From positions 1 to 46,693 of the forward strand of contig CAIPWR010000159.1 of NCBI GenBank assembly GCA_903868795.1: a stretch of 46,693 nt of DNA. Direction: 5' to 3'. The first letter of the stretch is position 1. Every line of letters starts with the position of its first letter. The stretch comes from an uncultured Spartobacteria bacterium. Its GTDB lineage: Bacteria; Verrucomicrobiota; Verrucomicrobiia; Chthoniobacterales; UBA6821. Shown piece by piece: positions 7,005 through 15,460 of this stretch. The notes under the pieces were generated by a model. The model had not been told where the DNA came from and searched no databases. It saw only the letters and a list, made by a program, of their open reading frames with translations. The translations under genes and the position numbers were made by a program.

Positions 7005-8444
7005 ATGGCAAAGCCCCCGTATAGATTTAATCATGGCTATTGGATCATCCCGCTGATCGTCCTCTCTCTGACGCTGGGCTTATTGCTGGTTCTGCTAGTA
7101 CGGTGGCTGCAGGGGGGTGAGTTTCGCTCGCTGGTGGAACTCAAGACCACAGAGCGTCTGCATGCCAAGGCGGTGCTTGCACCGATCCGATGGGGTTGGA
7201 CCGAGCTCTCCTCGGACAGTCTTCGGGCACTCGGATCAGCAGGGACCGTGCTCAAGCGGATCGAATCAACCGGCGTGCATGCCAAGCTTCATCCGGCAGC
7301 TCTTTTTCAAGGCCAGCTGGTGGTCGAGGAGATAGCTCTGGATCATATCGAGATCCATGTTGGTCCTGTCACGGAATTCAAGAACGAGGTGATCGAAACG
7401 GTGGCCGAGAAACCTTACGGCTTGCCGAAATGGATTCCCACGCAGTTTGAGGTTCGGAGGATTCGTAGTGGCACTGCCGATGTCCTGATCGAGCAACCTA
7501 GGGGAGCTTCGTTTGATATTCTCGGGACGTCGTTGGAATCCATCCCGGAGGGAAATGAGATCCGCTTTGAGGCCCATGGGGGACGATTGGTGAGCGAACG
7601 CTTTCCTGATCAGAAGATCGGAATAGAAACGATCCGATGCCGTCTTTCCAATCTGGGACTTGATCTCACGGGTGCCGATCTTTCATTTCAGGGCGGGGGA
7701 TCCCTTCGCTTGGAGGGTATTTTTCCAAGCGATGGAACCGAGGCTCGCTTGAAGGGGCATTGGGATAAGGTGAACCTAGCCTCGCTGATGCCGACGCTGG
7801 AGGGACATGTCTTGGGCACCTTGGAGGGACAAGGCGAAGCCGCGTGGGGTCGGGATGGGATCCATGCGCTTTCAGGGACGGTCGGCGCTCATGATGTCAC
7901 CCTGACGGATATTCCAGCCCTGGAGAAGCTGGCGCTCTGCACGGGCATGGATCAATTTAGCCACCTTCCGGTCCAGGAAGCGCACGCCACCTTTTCCGGG
8001 GATGCAGAAAAGACCCTGTGGCGCGATATCGTCATCGAATCCAAAGGAATGCTGATGATTACCGGAGAGGCCCAAGTGAGCAAGGAGGGAGCCCTCCAAG
8101 GCTCGTTTCAGGTGGGTATTACCAAGGGGATCGTCGCGATCCTTCCCTTTGCCCGTGAGGCACTCGGTCTCAGCGAGCATGATGGCTTGATCTGGATGCC
8201 GATGAAGGTCGAGGGAAGCCTCACCCATCCCAAGGAGGATCTTACGCCAAGGCTTGCAACAGTGATCACTGCCCGTGCCGAAGGCATGGTCAAGGAGGGG
8301 ATCCAAGAGGGCCTGCATCTTCTGGGAATCAAGTTACCGGACGGTGCTCCAGGCGCGACCAACGCTCCGACAACAAATCCCGTCAAGTCACTCGAACAGG
8401 ATGCCGGGAAAGTTCTCGATACGCTTGGCAGCTTTCTCAAGTAG
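7005..8444 (+). CDS. AsmA-like inner-membrane-anchored protein
   Basis: A protein of 479 residues, starting four bases after the preceding gene. Residues about 12-35 form one membrane anchor. The rest is predicted to be periplasmic beta-strand repeats with the patterns of AsmA/DUF748 proteins (long alternating stretches such as VVEEIALDHIEIHVGP and SLRLEGIF). The C-terminus near EGLHLLGIKLPDG and LEQDAGKVLDTL is helical. AsmA-like proteins are thought to carry lipids between membranes. Its place in the ExbBD/TonB-like cluster is the main clue to function. Family call is moderate. Confidence 0.65.
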   Translation: MAKPPYRFNHGYWIIPLIVLSLTLGLLLVLLVRWLQGGEFRSLVELKTTERLHAKAVLAPIRWGWTELSSDSLRALGSAGTVLKRIESTGVHAKLHPAALFQGQLVVEEIALDHIEIHVGPVTEFKNEVIETVAEKPYGLPKWIPTQFEVRRIRSGTADVLIEQPRGASFDILGTSLESIPEGNEIRFEAHGGRLVSERFPDQKIGIETIRCRLSNLGLDLTGADLSFQGGGSLRLEGIFPSDGTEARLKGHWDKVNLASLMPTLEGHVLGTLEGQGEAAWGRDGIHALSGTVGAHDVTLTDIPALEKLALCTGMDQFSHLPVQEAHATFSGDAEKTLWRDIVIESKGMLMITGEAQVSKEGALQGSFQVGITKGIVAILPFAREALGLSEHDGLIWMPMKVEGSLTHPKEDLTPRLATVITARAEGMVKEGIQEGLHLLGIKLPDGAPGATNAPTTNPVKSLEQDAGKVLDTLGSFLK

Positions 8445-8454
8445 GGAGTCTTGC

Positions 8455-9369
8455 CTAGGAGTCACTCAATTCAAGCAACCGCAGGGCGAGTGCCAAAGAC
8501 TCTTTGGGACACGAATGCAAACTGAGGTTCAGCTCCGGGAAGGCATGCTGGTTACGGAACCAAGTCATCTGCCGTTTGGCGTATTTTTGAGTGGCGGAGA
8601 CAATTGACGCGATGGCTTCCTCCTTGGAGGTTTCCCCGCGAAGTAGGGCCCTGATTTCACGTAGGCCGAGGGTCATGGAGGCAGTCGCGCCAATGGATTC
8701 TTCCGCCAGGGCGGCGACCTCGGCCTCGACCCCACGGAGGAACATCGCCCGGACATTCGCCTCAATACGGAGGCCAAGCTCTTCCCGATCCCGTGTGACA
8801 AGCAGCGTGGCTATGTTGTCCTGAGGAGGAGTTAAGCCCTTGCGAGAAGCGGCTAGCGGCTTTCCCGTGAGAAGGACAATTTCGAGGGCCCGCTCGACGC
8901 GCCGGCGGTTTGCCAGATCAATCGTCGTGATGGCAGCAGGATCAATGGAGCGAAGGCGGACGATGAGATCCTGCAAGGAAACGGACTGGAGCTCCGTGCG
9001 GAGGACTGGGTCACCCTTGGGAAGTTCATGAAGACCACCGAGTAGGGCCTTGAAATAAAGGCCCGTTCCCCCAACCACGATGGGTCGTTTCCCTCGGGCG
9101 GCGATATCCCGGATGATCGGCAGAGCCTCGCGCAGATAGCGGCCTGCGTCATAAGCCTCCGCCGGATCCACAGAACAAATGAGGTGATGGGGAATCTTCC
9201 CACGGATCGATCCCGAGGGCTGGGCCGTCAGGATGGGAAGGCCACGGTAGATCTGGAAAGCATCTGCACCGACGATCTCACCATCAAGGTGTCCGGCAAG
9301 CCGGAGTGAGAGATCGGTTTTGCCGGCCCCCGTGGGGCCGGCAAGAAGAATTGTTTCCGCAGGCAGCAC
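8455..9369 (-). CDS. miaA: tRNA dimethylallyltransferase
   Basis: A protein of 304 residues that transfers a dimethylallyl group to A37 of tRNAs reading UNN codons. The P-loop GPTGAGKT is at residues 11-18, followed by DAFQIYRGLPILTAQPS (the substrate-binding region) and VGGTGLYFKALLGGL. The C-terminal AKRQMTWFRNQ is the family's tRNA-contact segment. The start is a GTG at 9369. The stop of the upstream RRM gene lies 24 bases before it in the same frame. It converges with the AsmA-like gene (ten bases apart). Confidence 0.95.
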   Translation of the reverse strand: MLPAETILLAGPTGAGKTDLSLRLAGHLDGEIVGADAFQIYRGLPILTAQPSGSIRGKIPHHLICSVDPAEAYDAGRYLREALPIIRDIAARGKRPIVVGGTGLYFKALLGGLHELPKGDPVLRTELQSVSLQDLIVRLRSIDPAAITTIDLANRRRVERALEIVLLTGKPLAASRKGLTPPQDNIATLLVTRDREELGLRIEANVRAMFLRGVEAEVAALAEESIGATASMTLGLREIRALLRGETSKEEAIASIVSATQKYAKRQMTWFRNQHAFPELNLSLHSCPKESLALALRLLELSDS

Positions 9370-9393
9370 GGAAACGGAAACCGATGAGAAAAC

Positions 9394-10029
9394 TTAGGCC
9401 GCTGCGGCCTCGGACTCCGTGGAAGATTTCGAAGCGTTCGCTGTATCGCGGCGCTCGGAACGCTCACTGCGGCTTTCGGCCACGGCTTTTGCACCGCTGA
9501 CCACAAGCTTACGACCCATGTATTCCTTATCGTGAAGCTCGTCGACCGCACGCTTGGCCTCTTCCACGGAAGAAAGCTGGACGAAGCCGAATCCCTTGGA
9601 ACGCTGGGTCTCGCGATTGCAAACAACCTCGACGTTCTGGACGGAGCCAACACCGCTGAAGAGTTCCAGCAGGTCGCTTTCACTCGCGTCGAAGGAGAGG
9701 TTGCCAACGTAGACGCGGGGCGTCGTTACTTCGATACGCTCGGGCTTACGGGACTGACGGGGAGAGGTGCTCTCACGGCGCTCCGAAAGCTCGCCACGAG
9801 GCGTGCGTTGGGGCTTTCCGGATGACTGGGACTTCTTTTTGCCACCAAATCCGAGGACGGAGAGGAGCTTTGCAAGGAAGCCCTGCTTCTTGGCAGGCTG
9901 TTGCTCGCGGCGCGGACGGTCTTCGCTCCGGGATGCGCCTTGGGGGCGACCCTGGGATCCGGAGGAACGGCGACGGCCGCCACCGCCACTGCGGGAACGA
10001 CCACGGTTAGGGGAATAATTTGAGGACAT
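9394..10029 (-). CDS. RNA-binding protein with one RRM domain and a basic RG/RS-rich N-terminus
   Basis: A protein of 211 residues. Residues 1-100 are low-complexity and rich in Arg, Ser and Gly, apart from the short hydrophobic FLAKLLSVLGFGG at 51-63. An RRM spans about 104-180 with RNP2 VYVGNL (106-111) and RNP1 KGFGFVQL (145-152). The tail is Ser/Arg/Ala-rich. Bacterial RRM proteins of this kind resemble cyanobacterial Rbp proteins, some of which respond to cold, but this one is larger because of its disordered head. It lies 24 bases upstream of miaA on the same strand. Confidence 0.88.
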   Translation of the reverse strand: MSSNYSPNRGRSRSGGGGRRRSSGSQGRPQGASRSEDRPRREQQPAKKQGFLAKLLSVLGFGGKKKSQSSGKPQRTPRGELSERRESTSPRQSRKPERIEVTTPRVYVGNLSFDASESDLLELFSGVGSVQNVEVVCNRETQRSKGFGFVQLSSVEEAKRAVDELHDKEYMGRKLVVSGAKAVAESRSERSERRDTANASKSSTESEAAAA

Positions 10030-10412
10030 GGGATGTGTTGTGTTAAGGGATCCCCGCGGTTTGCGGACCGGGACACGGGGCCGCTAGGGACGGAGATCAG
10101 GACTAGGTATGTTTATCGTTGCGTTGTGTTTTGGTGCCCGTGCGACTCGTCGTATGTGGCCTCCTGTGTGTCCCATCCCTGGAATCTTGCGAAAAGGGGC
10201 GTTGCGGAGGCTGTTTCGGCTTTCAATGCCGGGGGGCGGTAGCGGAAAAATCCGTACCACCTTGCGACGGTCGCCGGTATCGGGCAGATCTCTCTCTCGC
10301 ACCGAACTGACGGCGAGACAAGGCAAATCGGTCGGCAGGGAAAGAGAGGTTCACTCCGTTACAGGTGAAGTTTGCTGCAACTTCCTTTCCTTCCTGGTGT
10401 TGATAAGACTGC
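10030..10412. other. Intergenic region between divergent RRM and STN-like genes
   Basis: This 383-base stretch separates two divergent genes and should hold both promoters. I see no convincing -10/-35 pair, no tRNA and no arm-family repeat. It contains several small inverted repeats such as CCGCGG near 10056. Either leader could be long; long structured leaders are known for some RNA-binding protein genes, but nothing here proves it. A plus-strand frame crossing the region and running into 10741 overlaps the STN-like gene and is judged non-coding. Confidence 0.4.
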
Positions 10413-11498
10413 ATGATGTTCTTTCTCTCCGCCTTGCCGAGACGGCAGCTCTATCTGGGGTGCGTCGCCCTGTTGCTAGCGATCCTCTTGATCGTGCGGT
10501 GGATAGCGAATTGGGGACTGGTCACCATCCATGCGAAGGATCAGCCGCTCGCCAAGGTGATCGCCTCTATTGCCCGTCAAGGGGGAGTTCGCATCGAGAG
10601 TTCACTCGACCCCACCAAGCTGGTGACCATGGTGGTGGTCAAAGTCACCCCAGTGACTGCGCTGGAGTCCCTTGCAGAGGCGAGCGATTCCAGCTGGCGT
10701 GTCGTTTATCTCGCGGCACCAACGAAAATATCGCTCAATGAGGCGATCATTTCGCTCAATGGCACCGGTAAGATCGATAACTGGGTCACCAGCTACTACC
10801 CTAATCCCGGTGCAGGTTGGGGAGCCGAGTATGGGCAGGTGATTGATCCCGGATCCCTTGCGATCACCATGGAGGGAGCTGATCCGGAGCTAGGAAAACT
10901 TCTGGATGAAGCGGCTCAGAAAAGCGGAGTGATGACCTCCCTTCCCAAGGATTGGAGGCCAATATCCAAACTTCCCAAGCCAACCAGTGTTCGCAAGGCA
11001 GTGGCATCACTAGTCAGCTCGGCGCATGGAAAAGTGGCAGAGTTTTTCTACCTTTCGGAACGCCGTCGTCGTGGTTGGGGGGGAGGAGGTCCTGGGGAAG
11101 GAGATGGGGGTCCCGATGGACCTAATGGATCTAATGGATCCAGTGGGCCTGCTGGGCCAAGACCCTCTGAATGGGGGGGGAGTGACGAGACGCGTCCCCA
11201 TGCTAACCCAGCTTGGATAGAGCAGCGACAGCGTGCTCAGATTAAAAAACTGCCTACCGAAAAACAGGTGGAGGCCCAGAAAGACCGTGCGGAAAGAAAG
11301 GCATTCTTTGAATCCCTCAAGGGACTCCCTCCGGCGGAGCGTATGGCGAAAATTCAGGAGATGATGGCCAATACGGAGATGGGTCAAAAAATGCAGGATT
11401 CCCAGCTCGTGAGACAGGCTCAGCAGACCGCCGAGAAGCGGATCACCAGGGCCATGAATTATCTCAATCGCAAAGCTGCCGCGAAGGCCTCTCAATAA
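10413..11498 (+). CDS. Membrane-anchored protein with STN-like domain and Gly-rich linker
   Basis: A protein of 361 residues. An N-terminal membrane anchor (about 13-34) is followed by a segment (TIHAKDQPLAKVIASIARQG, then about 60 residues) that resembles the STN domain of secretins and TonB-dependent receptors. Residues about 217-250 are a Gly/Pro/Asn/Ser-rich collagen-like stretch. The C-terminal 100 residues are charged and helical with repeated QK/AE patterns. It precedes a pseudopilin gene by about 14 bases, so a link to type II secretion or pilus assembly is inferred. The second ATG (10416) is an equal start candidate. Confidence 0.65.
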   Translation: MMFFLSALPRRQLYLGCVALLLAILLIVRWIANWGLVTIHAKDQPLAKVIASIARQGGVRIESSLDPTKLVTMVVVKVTPVTALESLAEASDSSWRVVYLAAPTKISLNEAIISLNGTGKIDNWVTSYYPNPGAGWGAEYGQVIDPGSLAITMEGADPELGKLLDEAAQKSGVMTSLPKDWRPISKLPKPTSVRKAVASLVSSAHGKVAEFFYLSERRRRGWGGGGPGEGDGGPDGPNGSNGSSGPAGPRPSEWGGSDETRPHANPAWIEQRQRAQIKKLPTEKQVEAQKDRAERKAFFESLKGLPPAERMAKIQEMMANTEMGQKMQDSQLVRQAQQTAEKRITRAMNYLNRKAAAKASQ

Positions 11499-11512
11499 TA
11501 AGGATCCTCGTG

Positions 11513-12070
11513 ATGAAACCCGCCACCCACACCTCGAAATTTTCTCACGCCTTCTCCTTGGTGGAGCTACTGGTGGTGATCGCCATCATCAGTATGCTGG
11601 CCTCGCTGCTGTTCCCATCAATGCAGACGGGAATCCAGAAAGCCCAAGCGGCAAGATGCCTTAGTAACCTGCGACAGATCGGCATCGGAGTGCAGCAGTA
11701 TGTTGCTGATCCGGAAAATGGAAATCAGTTCCCCCCTATTTACAATATTGGGTCTACTAATGCGGCCATCGGCAGCACATCCGCCTCCAATTCTGCGCTT
11801 CAACCGCTGAATGCCCTTGGAAACTATGGGGTCACGATTGCCCTGCTCACCTGTCCATCAGACACTGCGCCTGATCCATCATACGGGAGCTATCTCTGGT
11901 CTCCGGTGCTGCAGAATGAAAATGCCGCAGACCCACACGTCTACACGCGCGGGGGCGTCTTTACCGTCAATAGGCTGAGCACCTTAACACTCTGTACGGA
12001 TAAAGGGATGCCGCATCTTGGGAAATTGAACGTCCTCCGTGCCGACGGACACGTGGAAACCAAGCCCTAG
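11513..12070 (+). CDS. Type II secretion-like pseudopilin with H-X9-DG motif
   Basis: A protein of 185 residues from the ATG at 11513, with AGGA eight bases upstream (a GTG directly before could also serve). The N-terminus has the prepilin peptidase site and helix FSLVELLVVIAIISMLASLL, where cleavage before the Phe is expected. The C-terminal segment HLGKLNVLRADGHVE has His, nine residues, then Asp-Gly, the H-X9-DG signature common in Planctomycetota, Verrucomicrobiota and Lentisphaerota. It is probably co-transcribed with the STN-like gene. Its partners for secretion are not in the window. Confidence 0.9.
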   Translation: MKPATHTSKFSHAFSLVELLVVIAIISMLASLLFPSMQTGIQKAQAARCLSNLRQIGIGVQQYVADPENGNQFPPIYNIGSTNAAIGSTSASNSALQPLNALGNYGVTIALLTCPSDTAPDPSYGSYLWSPVLQNENAADPHVYTRGGVFTVNRLSTLTLCTDKGMPHLGKLNVLRADGHVETKP

Positions 12071-12077
12071 GGAATCC

Positions 12078-13085
12078 TTAGATTTCTTCCTCAGCTCGCA
12101 GATCGCGTCCCATCAAAGATTTCATCGCCTCCGCTGACGTTTTCATCCCCAGGAGAATTTCGGAGACCTCGTTGATGATGGGAGTCTCCACGGAGAGGCG
12201 ACGTGCAGCGGCTTGCGCGCTCATGGTGGTAGGAATGCCTTCCGCTACCATGCTGCCCATCGAGGTGATGATCGATGCGAGTGATTCCCCGCTTCCAAGC
12301 CTGAATCCGAGCTGATGATTGCGGCTACGGGGGCTAAAGCAGGTGACCATGAGATCGCCGATACCGCTCAGTCCGCCGAAGGTGTCACGACTCCCTCCCA
12401 TGGCGATGCCGAGGCGGGTCATCTCGGCGAGTGAACGCGTGACCAAGCCCGCCCTGGCGTTTTCACCAAGACCAAGGCCGTCGGAGATGCCTGCCGCGAT
12501 CGCAAAAATATTCTTCAGAGCTCCACCTAACTGGATACCCCTCACATCCCCACTGGTGTAGGCGCGGAAACGCGTGCCAACAAACAGCTCCTGCACGCGT
12601 GCAAGGGCCGTAACATCATGACAGCCAATGACTCCAGCGGCGGGAATGCCCAGGGCGATCTCCCCAGCAAGATTCGGTCCAGAAAGGACAGCAATATTGG
12701 CCGAGGGCATCCGCTCGGAGATGAGTTCACTCATCAGAAGGCCCCGTTCCAATTCGATTCCCTTGGTACACGAGACCAGAATGGGGCTGCGGTTTCCGCA
12801 AAGAGCGGCAAGTTGAGAGACAATCCCAGCCAGATATTTTGAGGGGATGGCTAAAAAGAGGATTTCTGATTGAAGCGCCAGAGCAAGATCCGCAGTTGGT
12901 TTGATGGAGGAGGGGAGTACCACTCCAGGGAGATATTTTGCATTGGTTTGCTCCCGTGCCATGGCTTCCACATGAGCTGGATCATGCCCCCAGAGAACGA
13001 CTTCCCTGTCTGGGCTTGAAAGGAGCAGAGCCAAAGCCGTTCCCCACCCACCCGCTCCGAGAATGCTGACGGATGGCACGCTCAT
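12078..13085 (-). CDS. gpsA: Glycerol-3-phosphate dehydrogenase [NAD(P)+]
   Basis: A protein of 335 residues, the family's usual length. It reduces dihydroxyacetone phosphate to glycerol-3-phosphate for phospholipid synthesis. The N-terminal nucleotide site is GAGGWGTALA; the middle has VSCTKGIE and LSGPNLAGEIA; the catalytic region has GGALKNIFAIAAGISDGLGLGENA, in which the Lys is the active-site residue, and later GLSGIGDLMVTC. It overlaps plsY by four bases (ATGA), so the two lipid genes form one operon. Confidence 0.96.
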   Translation of the reverse strand: MSVPSVSILGAGGWGTALALLLSSPDREVVLWGHDPAHVEAMAREQTNAKYLPGVVLPSSIKPTADLALALQSEILFLAIPSKYLAGIVSQLAALCGNRSPILVSCTKGIELERGLLMSELISERMPSANIAVLSGPNLAGEIALGIPAAGVIGCHDVTALARVQELFVGTRFRAYTSGDVRGIQLGGALKNIFAIAAGISDGLGLGENARAGLVTRSLAEMTRLGIAMGGSRDTFGGLSGIGDLMVTCFSPRSRNHQLGFRLGSGESLASIITSMGSMVAEGIPTTMSAQAAARRLSVETPIINEVSEILLGMKTSAEAMKSLMGRDLRAEEEI

Positions 13086-13720
13086 TTCCTTGTGCCTTGC
13101 GTCTTCCTCTCAAACCGAGGCTCCGTTCCCGCTCGAAGCCGCAAGATGTTGGAGCGGTGACGCCAGATTGCCAGTGCGCACATCAACAGCGAGACAGCGA
13201 ATGCCAGCCAATCAGCGCGGTGTGTTGCGAAGAGAATTCCTACAGCGACCGGCAGAGCAACCGCCCCTCCGATTGAGGCCACGGAGACATAACGAGTCGT
13301 GGTGAAGAGCAGGAGCCAGACGCCGAGACAGAGCAGGAAAGCCGCTGGAAAGAGTGCCACCATCACCCCAGCGGAGCTGGCGATCCCCTTCCCCCCTTTG
13401 AATCCAAGCCAGACAGGAAAGCTATGCCCCAGCAGCACAAAGAGCCCGGCTAGGGCACCAGGGGCCGATGAAGGGGAAATGCCAGCATAAATCCCCCATT
13501 GACTAGCCAGCATCACGGGAATGAGTCCCTTGAGGAAATCGAAGAGAAAAACGGCATAGCCCCACGTTTTACCCAGCACTCGGAGAGCATTCGTCGCGCC
13601 GATGTTGCCACTGCCTTTCGTGCGGATATCGATACCGCAGATTTTGCCGGCCAGAAATCCGAATGGGATCGAACCGAGCAGGTACGAGCTGATCGCAATC
13701 AAGAACCAAGGAGCGAGCAT
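13082..13720 (-). CDS. plsY: Acyl-phosphate:glycerol-3-phosphate acyltransferase
   Basis: A multi-span inner-membrane protein of 212 residues from the ATG at 13720; a GTG three codons earlier (13729) is the alternative. It acylates the glycerol-3-phosphate made by GpsA to give lysophosphatidic acid. The three PlsY motifs are visible: GSIPFGFLAGK with DIRTKGSGNIGATNALRVLG, then LGHSFPVWLGFKGGKGIASS, and the third cytoplasmic segment near RYVSVASIGGA. It is upstream of gpsA with a four-base overlap. Confidence 0.94.
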   Translation of the reverse strand: MLAPWFLIAISSYLLGSIPFGFLAGKICGIDIRTKGSGNIGATNALRVLGKTWGYAVFLFDFLKGLIPVMLASQWGIYAGISPSSAPGALAGLFVLLGHSFPVWLGFKGGKGIASSAGVMVALFPAAFLLCLGVWLLLFTTTRYVSVASIGGAVALPVAVGILFATHRADWLAFAVSLLMCALAIWRHRSNILRLRAGTEPRFERKTQGTRK

Positions 13721-13778
13721 GGAAAGCACCCAGAGATCTCATCAGCCGATACGTACGGAACAAGTCAAAAGAATAGGT

Positions 13779-13925
13779 ATTAATATGGAACTCAAGAACT
13801 CAGGAAAAGCCGCGGCAGAATTCCAGTCATGGAGATGATGAAAACCATCAAGATGTAAGAAGCGGCACCGATTGATTCGATGCGTGTTTGTTTGTGCCAT
13901 TCCTGAGTTCTTGAGTTCCATATTT
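13779..13925. repeat. Arm-family repeat, copy 2: inverted pair
   Basis: The left arm (13779-13805) reads ATTAATATGGAACTCAAG and on to AACTCAGGA. The right arm (13901-13925) is its inverted copy, TCCTGAGTTCTTGAGTTCC followed by ATATTT. About 95 bases lie between, beginning with the palindrome GCCGCGGC, and share no clear similarity with the centres of other copies. It occupies the space between the divergent plsY and msrB genes, so it may hold or replace their promoters. Confidence 0.75.
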
Positions 13926-13952
13926 TTCAGATCCTTGTGCTATGGTCTATGC

Positions 13953-14510
13953 ATGCATCTCCGACATCTCTTGCCCGCGGCTCTCTTGCTTTCTATGGTC
14001 AGCTTCATGTCCGCACAGTCGCCTTCAAACGCTACCAACATGGTCGTCGTCCGCCTCATTGGACCTGATGGTCAGCCAGGCCCTGTCATCCAGAGCCCAC
14101 GAGTGATCAAGACGGATGCGGAATGGGAAAAGCAGCTAGGCCTCTCCGTCTATCGCGTCCTGCGTGCCAAGGGGACCGAGGCACCCTTCTGCGGCAATCT
14201 GCTGGATAACCACAAGGATGGCGTCTACTTCTGCGCCGGATGCGAACTTCCGCTCTTTGCCTCCAGCTCCAAGTTCAACTCCGGCACAGGGTGGCCCAGT
14301 TTTTACCGCCCCTTTGCCTCGGAAAACATTACTGAGATTCGCGATGTCTCCTTAGGCATGGTGCGAACCGAGATCCTCTGCGCGCGCTGTGGAGGTCACC
14401 TTGGGCATGTCTTTGACGACGGCCCAGCGCCGACGCACCTCCGCTACTGCCTGAACTCCGCCGCTCTTGTTTTCAAGGACGAAGCCGAAGTGAAGAAGAT
14501 GAGAAAGTAA
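13953..14510 (+). CDS. msrB: Peptide-methionine (R)-S-oxide reductase, exported
   Basis: A protein of 185 residues. The first 22 residues (MHLRHLLPAALLLSMVSFMS) look like a signal peptide, so the enzyme probably acts in the periplasm. Zinc cysteines are C94/C97 and C143/C146; GTGWPSF and RYCLNSAAL contain the substrate site and catalytic Cys166. Cys80 in PFCG lies where some MsrB enzymes have their resolving Cys. The frame opens at 13872, but the extra N-terminus is encoded by the repeat arm, so I prefer 13953. Confidence 0.93.
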   Translation: MHLRHLLPAALLLSMVSFMSAQSPSNATNMVVVRLIGPDGQPGPVIQSPRVIKTDAEWEKQLGLSVYRVLRAKGTEAPFCGNLLDNHKDGVYFCAGCELPLFASSSKFNSGTGWPSFYRPFASENITEIRDVSLGMVRTEILCARCGGHLGHVFDDGPAPTHLRYCLNSAALVFKDEAEVKKMRK

Positions 14511-14580
14511 GCTGTACCTTTCAGTATCCTCTCGAGCATCCCACTTGCCATCGCCTTCGGGGAGTTGCATTATCCGCCCT

Positions 14581-15390
14581 ATGCGACGTTACGCTCGCCG
14601 GATTCTGGAGCGCCATGCTCCCGGGATTTTTGAAACCATCCGCGCCATCCGGAACAGGCAGTATTTTCACCGACAGTTTTCGTCACTCCAGTCCGAGGTG
14701 AGGGAAAATCTTTTTCCAAGCACTACCCCCATTACTGTTCAAAAGGGTCCCTTCCATGGGATGAGATATTTTGATGAGCCGATCTGGGGATCGATCACGC
14801 CGAAATGGCTTGGATCCTACGAGTCTGAACTTCATGAGGTGATCACCGAGGCGCATTCCATTCCCTACGACACGATTATCGATATCGGCAGTGCAGAAGG
14901 ATATTATGCGGTGGGGCTGGCACTGCTTCAGCAGCGGGCCCGCATTTTTGCATTCGACACGGATTTCATCTCCCGTGGACAGACAAGAAGACTGGGACGC
15001 CTGAACGGCGTGGAGCAGCGGCTTCATCTCGGCTCCCGATGCCGCCATGAAGATATCAATCGCCTTTCATCCGGACGCACTTTGGTGGTTTGTGATATCG
15101 AGGGAGGGGAAGCGGATTTGCTGAATCCAACCCTTGCCACAGGGCTCCTCCAAAGCGACATCATCGTTGAGGTTCATGAGGATAACGAGACCTCCCGATC
15201 GGTGGAAGCCTTGCTTACAGCCCGGTTTCAAGCATCCCATCGGATCATCAGGATTGCAGCGGAAGGGCGTCTTTTCTGGATGCAGCAGCAGGAGGCGCTG
15301 GAGAAGCGCCTCGGAAGGACGCTGCTCCTGCGGGCCATGGATGAGCGGCGCTCCAAGGGAAATGCCTGGCTTTGGATGCGTTGCCCGTAA
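14581..15390 (+). CDS. FkbM-like SAM-dependent methyltransferase (first of two)
   Basis: A protein of 269 residues from the ATG at 14581; a TTG at 14545 in frame is less likely. Residues about 95-135 contain the SAM-binding pattern DTIIDIGSAEGYYAVGLAL and FAFDTD. VVCDIEGGEADLLNP resembles the FkbM signature, in which an acidic IEGGE follows the beta-strand. The substrate is unknown; FkbM relatives methylate glycans, lipids or natural products. Five bases or more separate it from the next methyltransferase, so they probably form an operon. Confidence 0.75.
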   Translation: MRRYARRILERHAPGIFETIRAIRNRQYFHRQFSSLQSEVRENLFPSTTPITVQKGPFHGMRYFDEPIWGSITPKWLGSYESELHEVITEAHSIPYDTIIDIGSAEGYYAVGLALLQQRARIFAFDTDFISRGQTRRLGRLNGVEQRLHLGSRCRHEDINRLSSGRTLVVCDIEGGEADLLNPTLATGLLQSDIIVEVHEDNETSRSVEALLTARFQASHRIIRIAAEGRLFWMQQQEALEKRLGRTLLLRAMDERRSKGNAWLWMRCP

Positions 15391-15460
15391 GCGTATGGAC
15401 AAGACGGTGCAATCAGCAGAAAGCTTCAACGCCCAGCATCTCGAATCTCGACGCCAAAAC

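Noticed and set aside
10109-10741. Plus-strand frame of 210 codons in the RRM-STN gap
   Set aside because: It overlaps the STN-like gene by more than 300 bases in another frame and has a composition rich in Arg/Ser/Leu typical of shadow frames.
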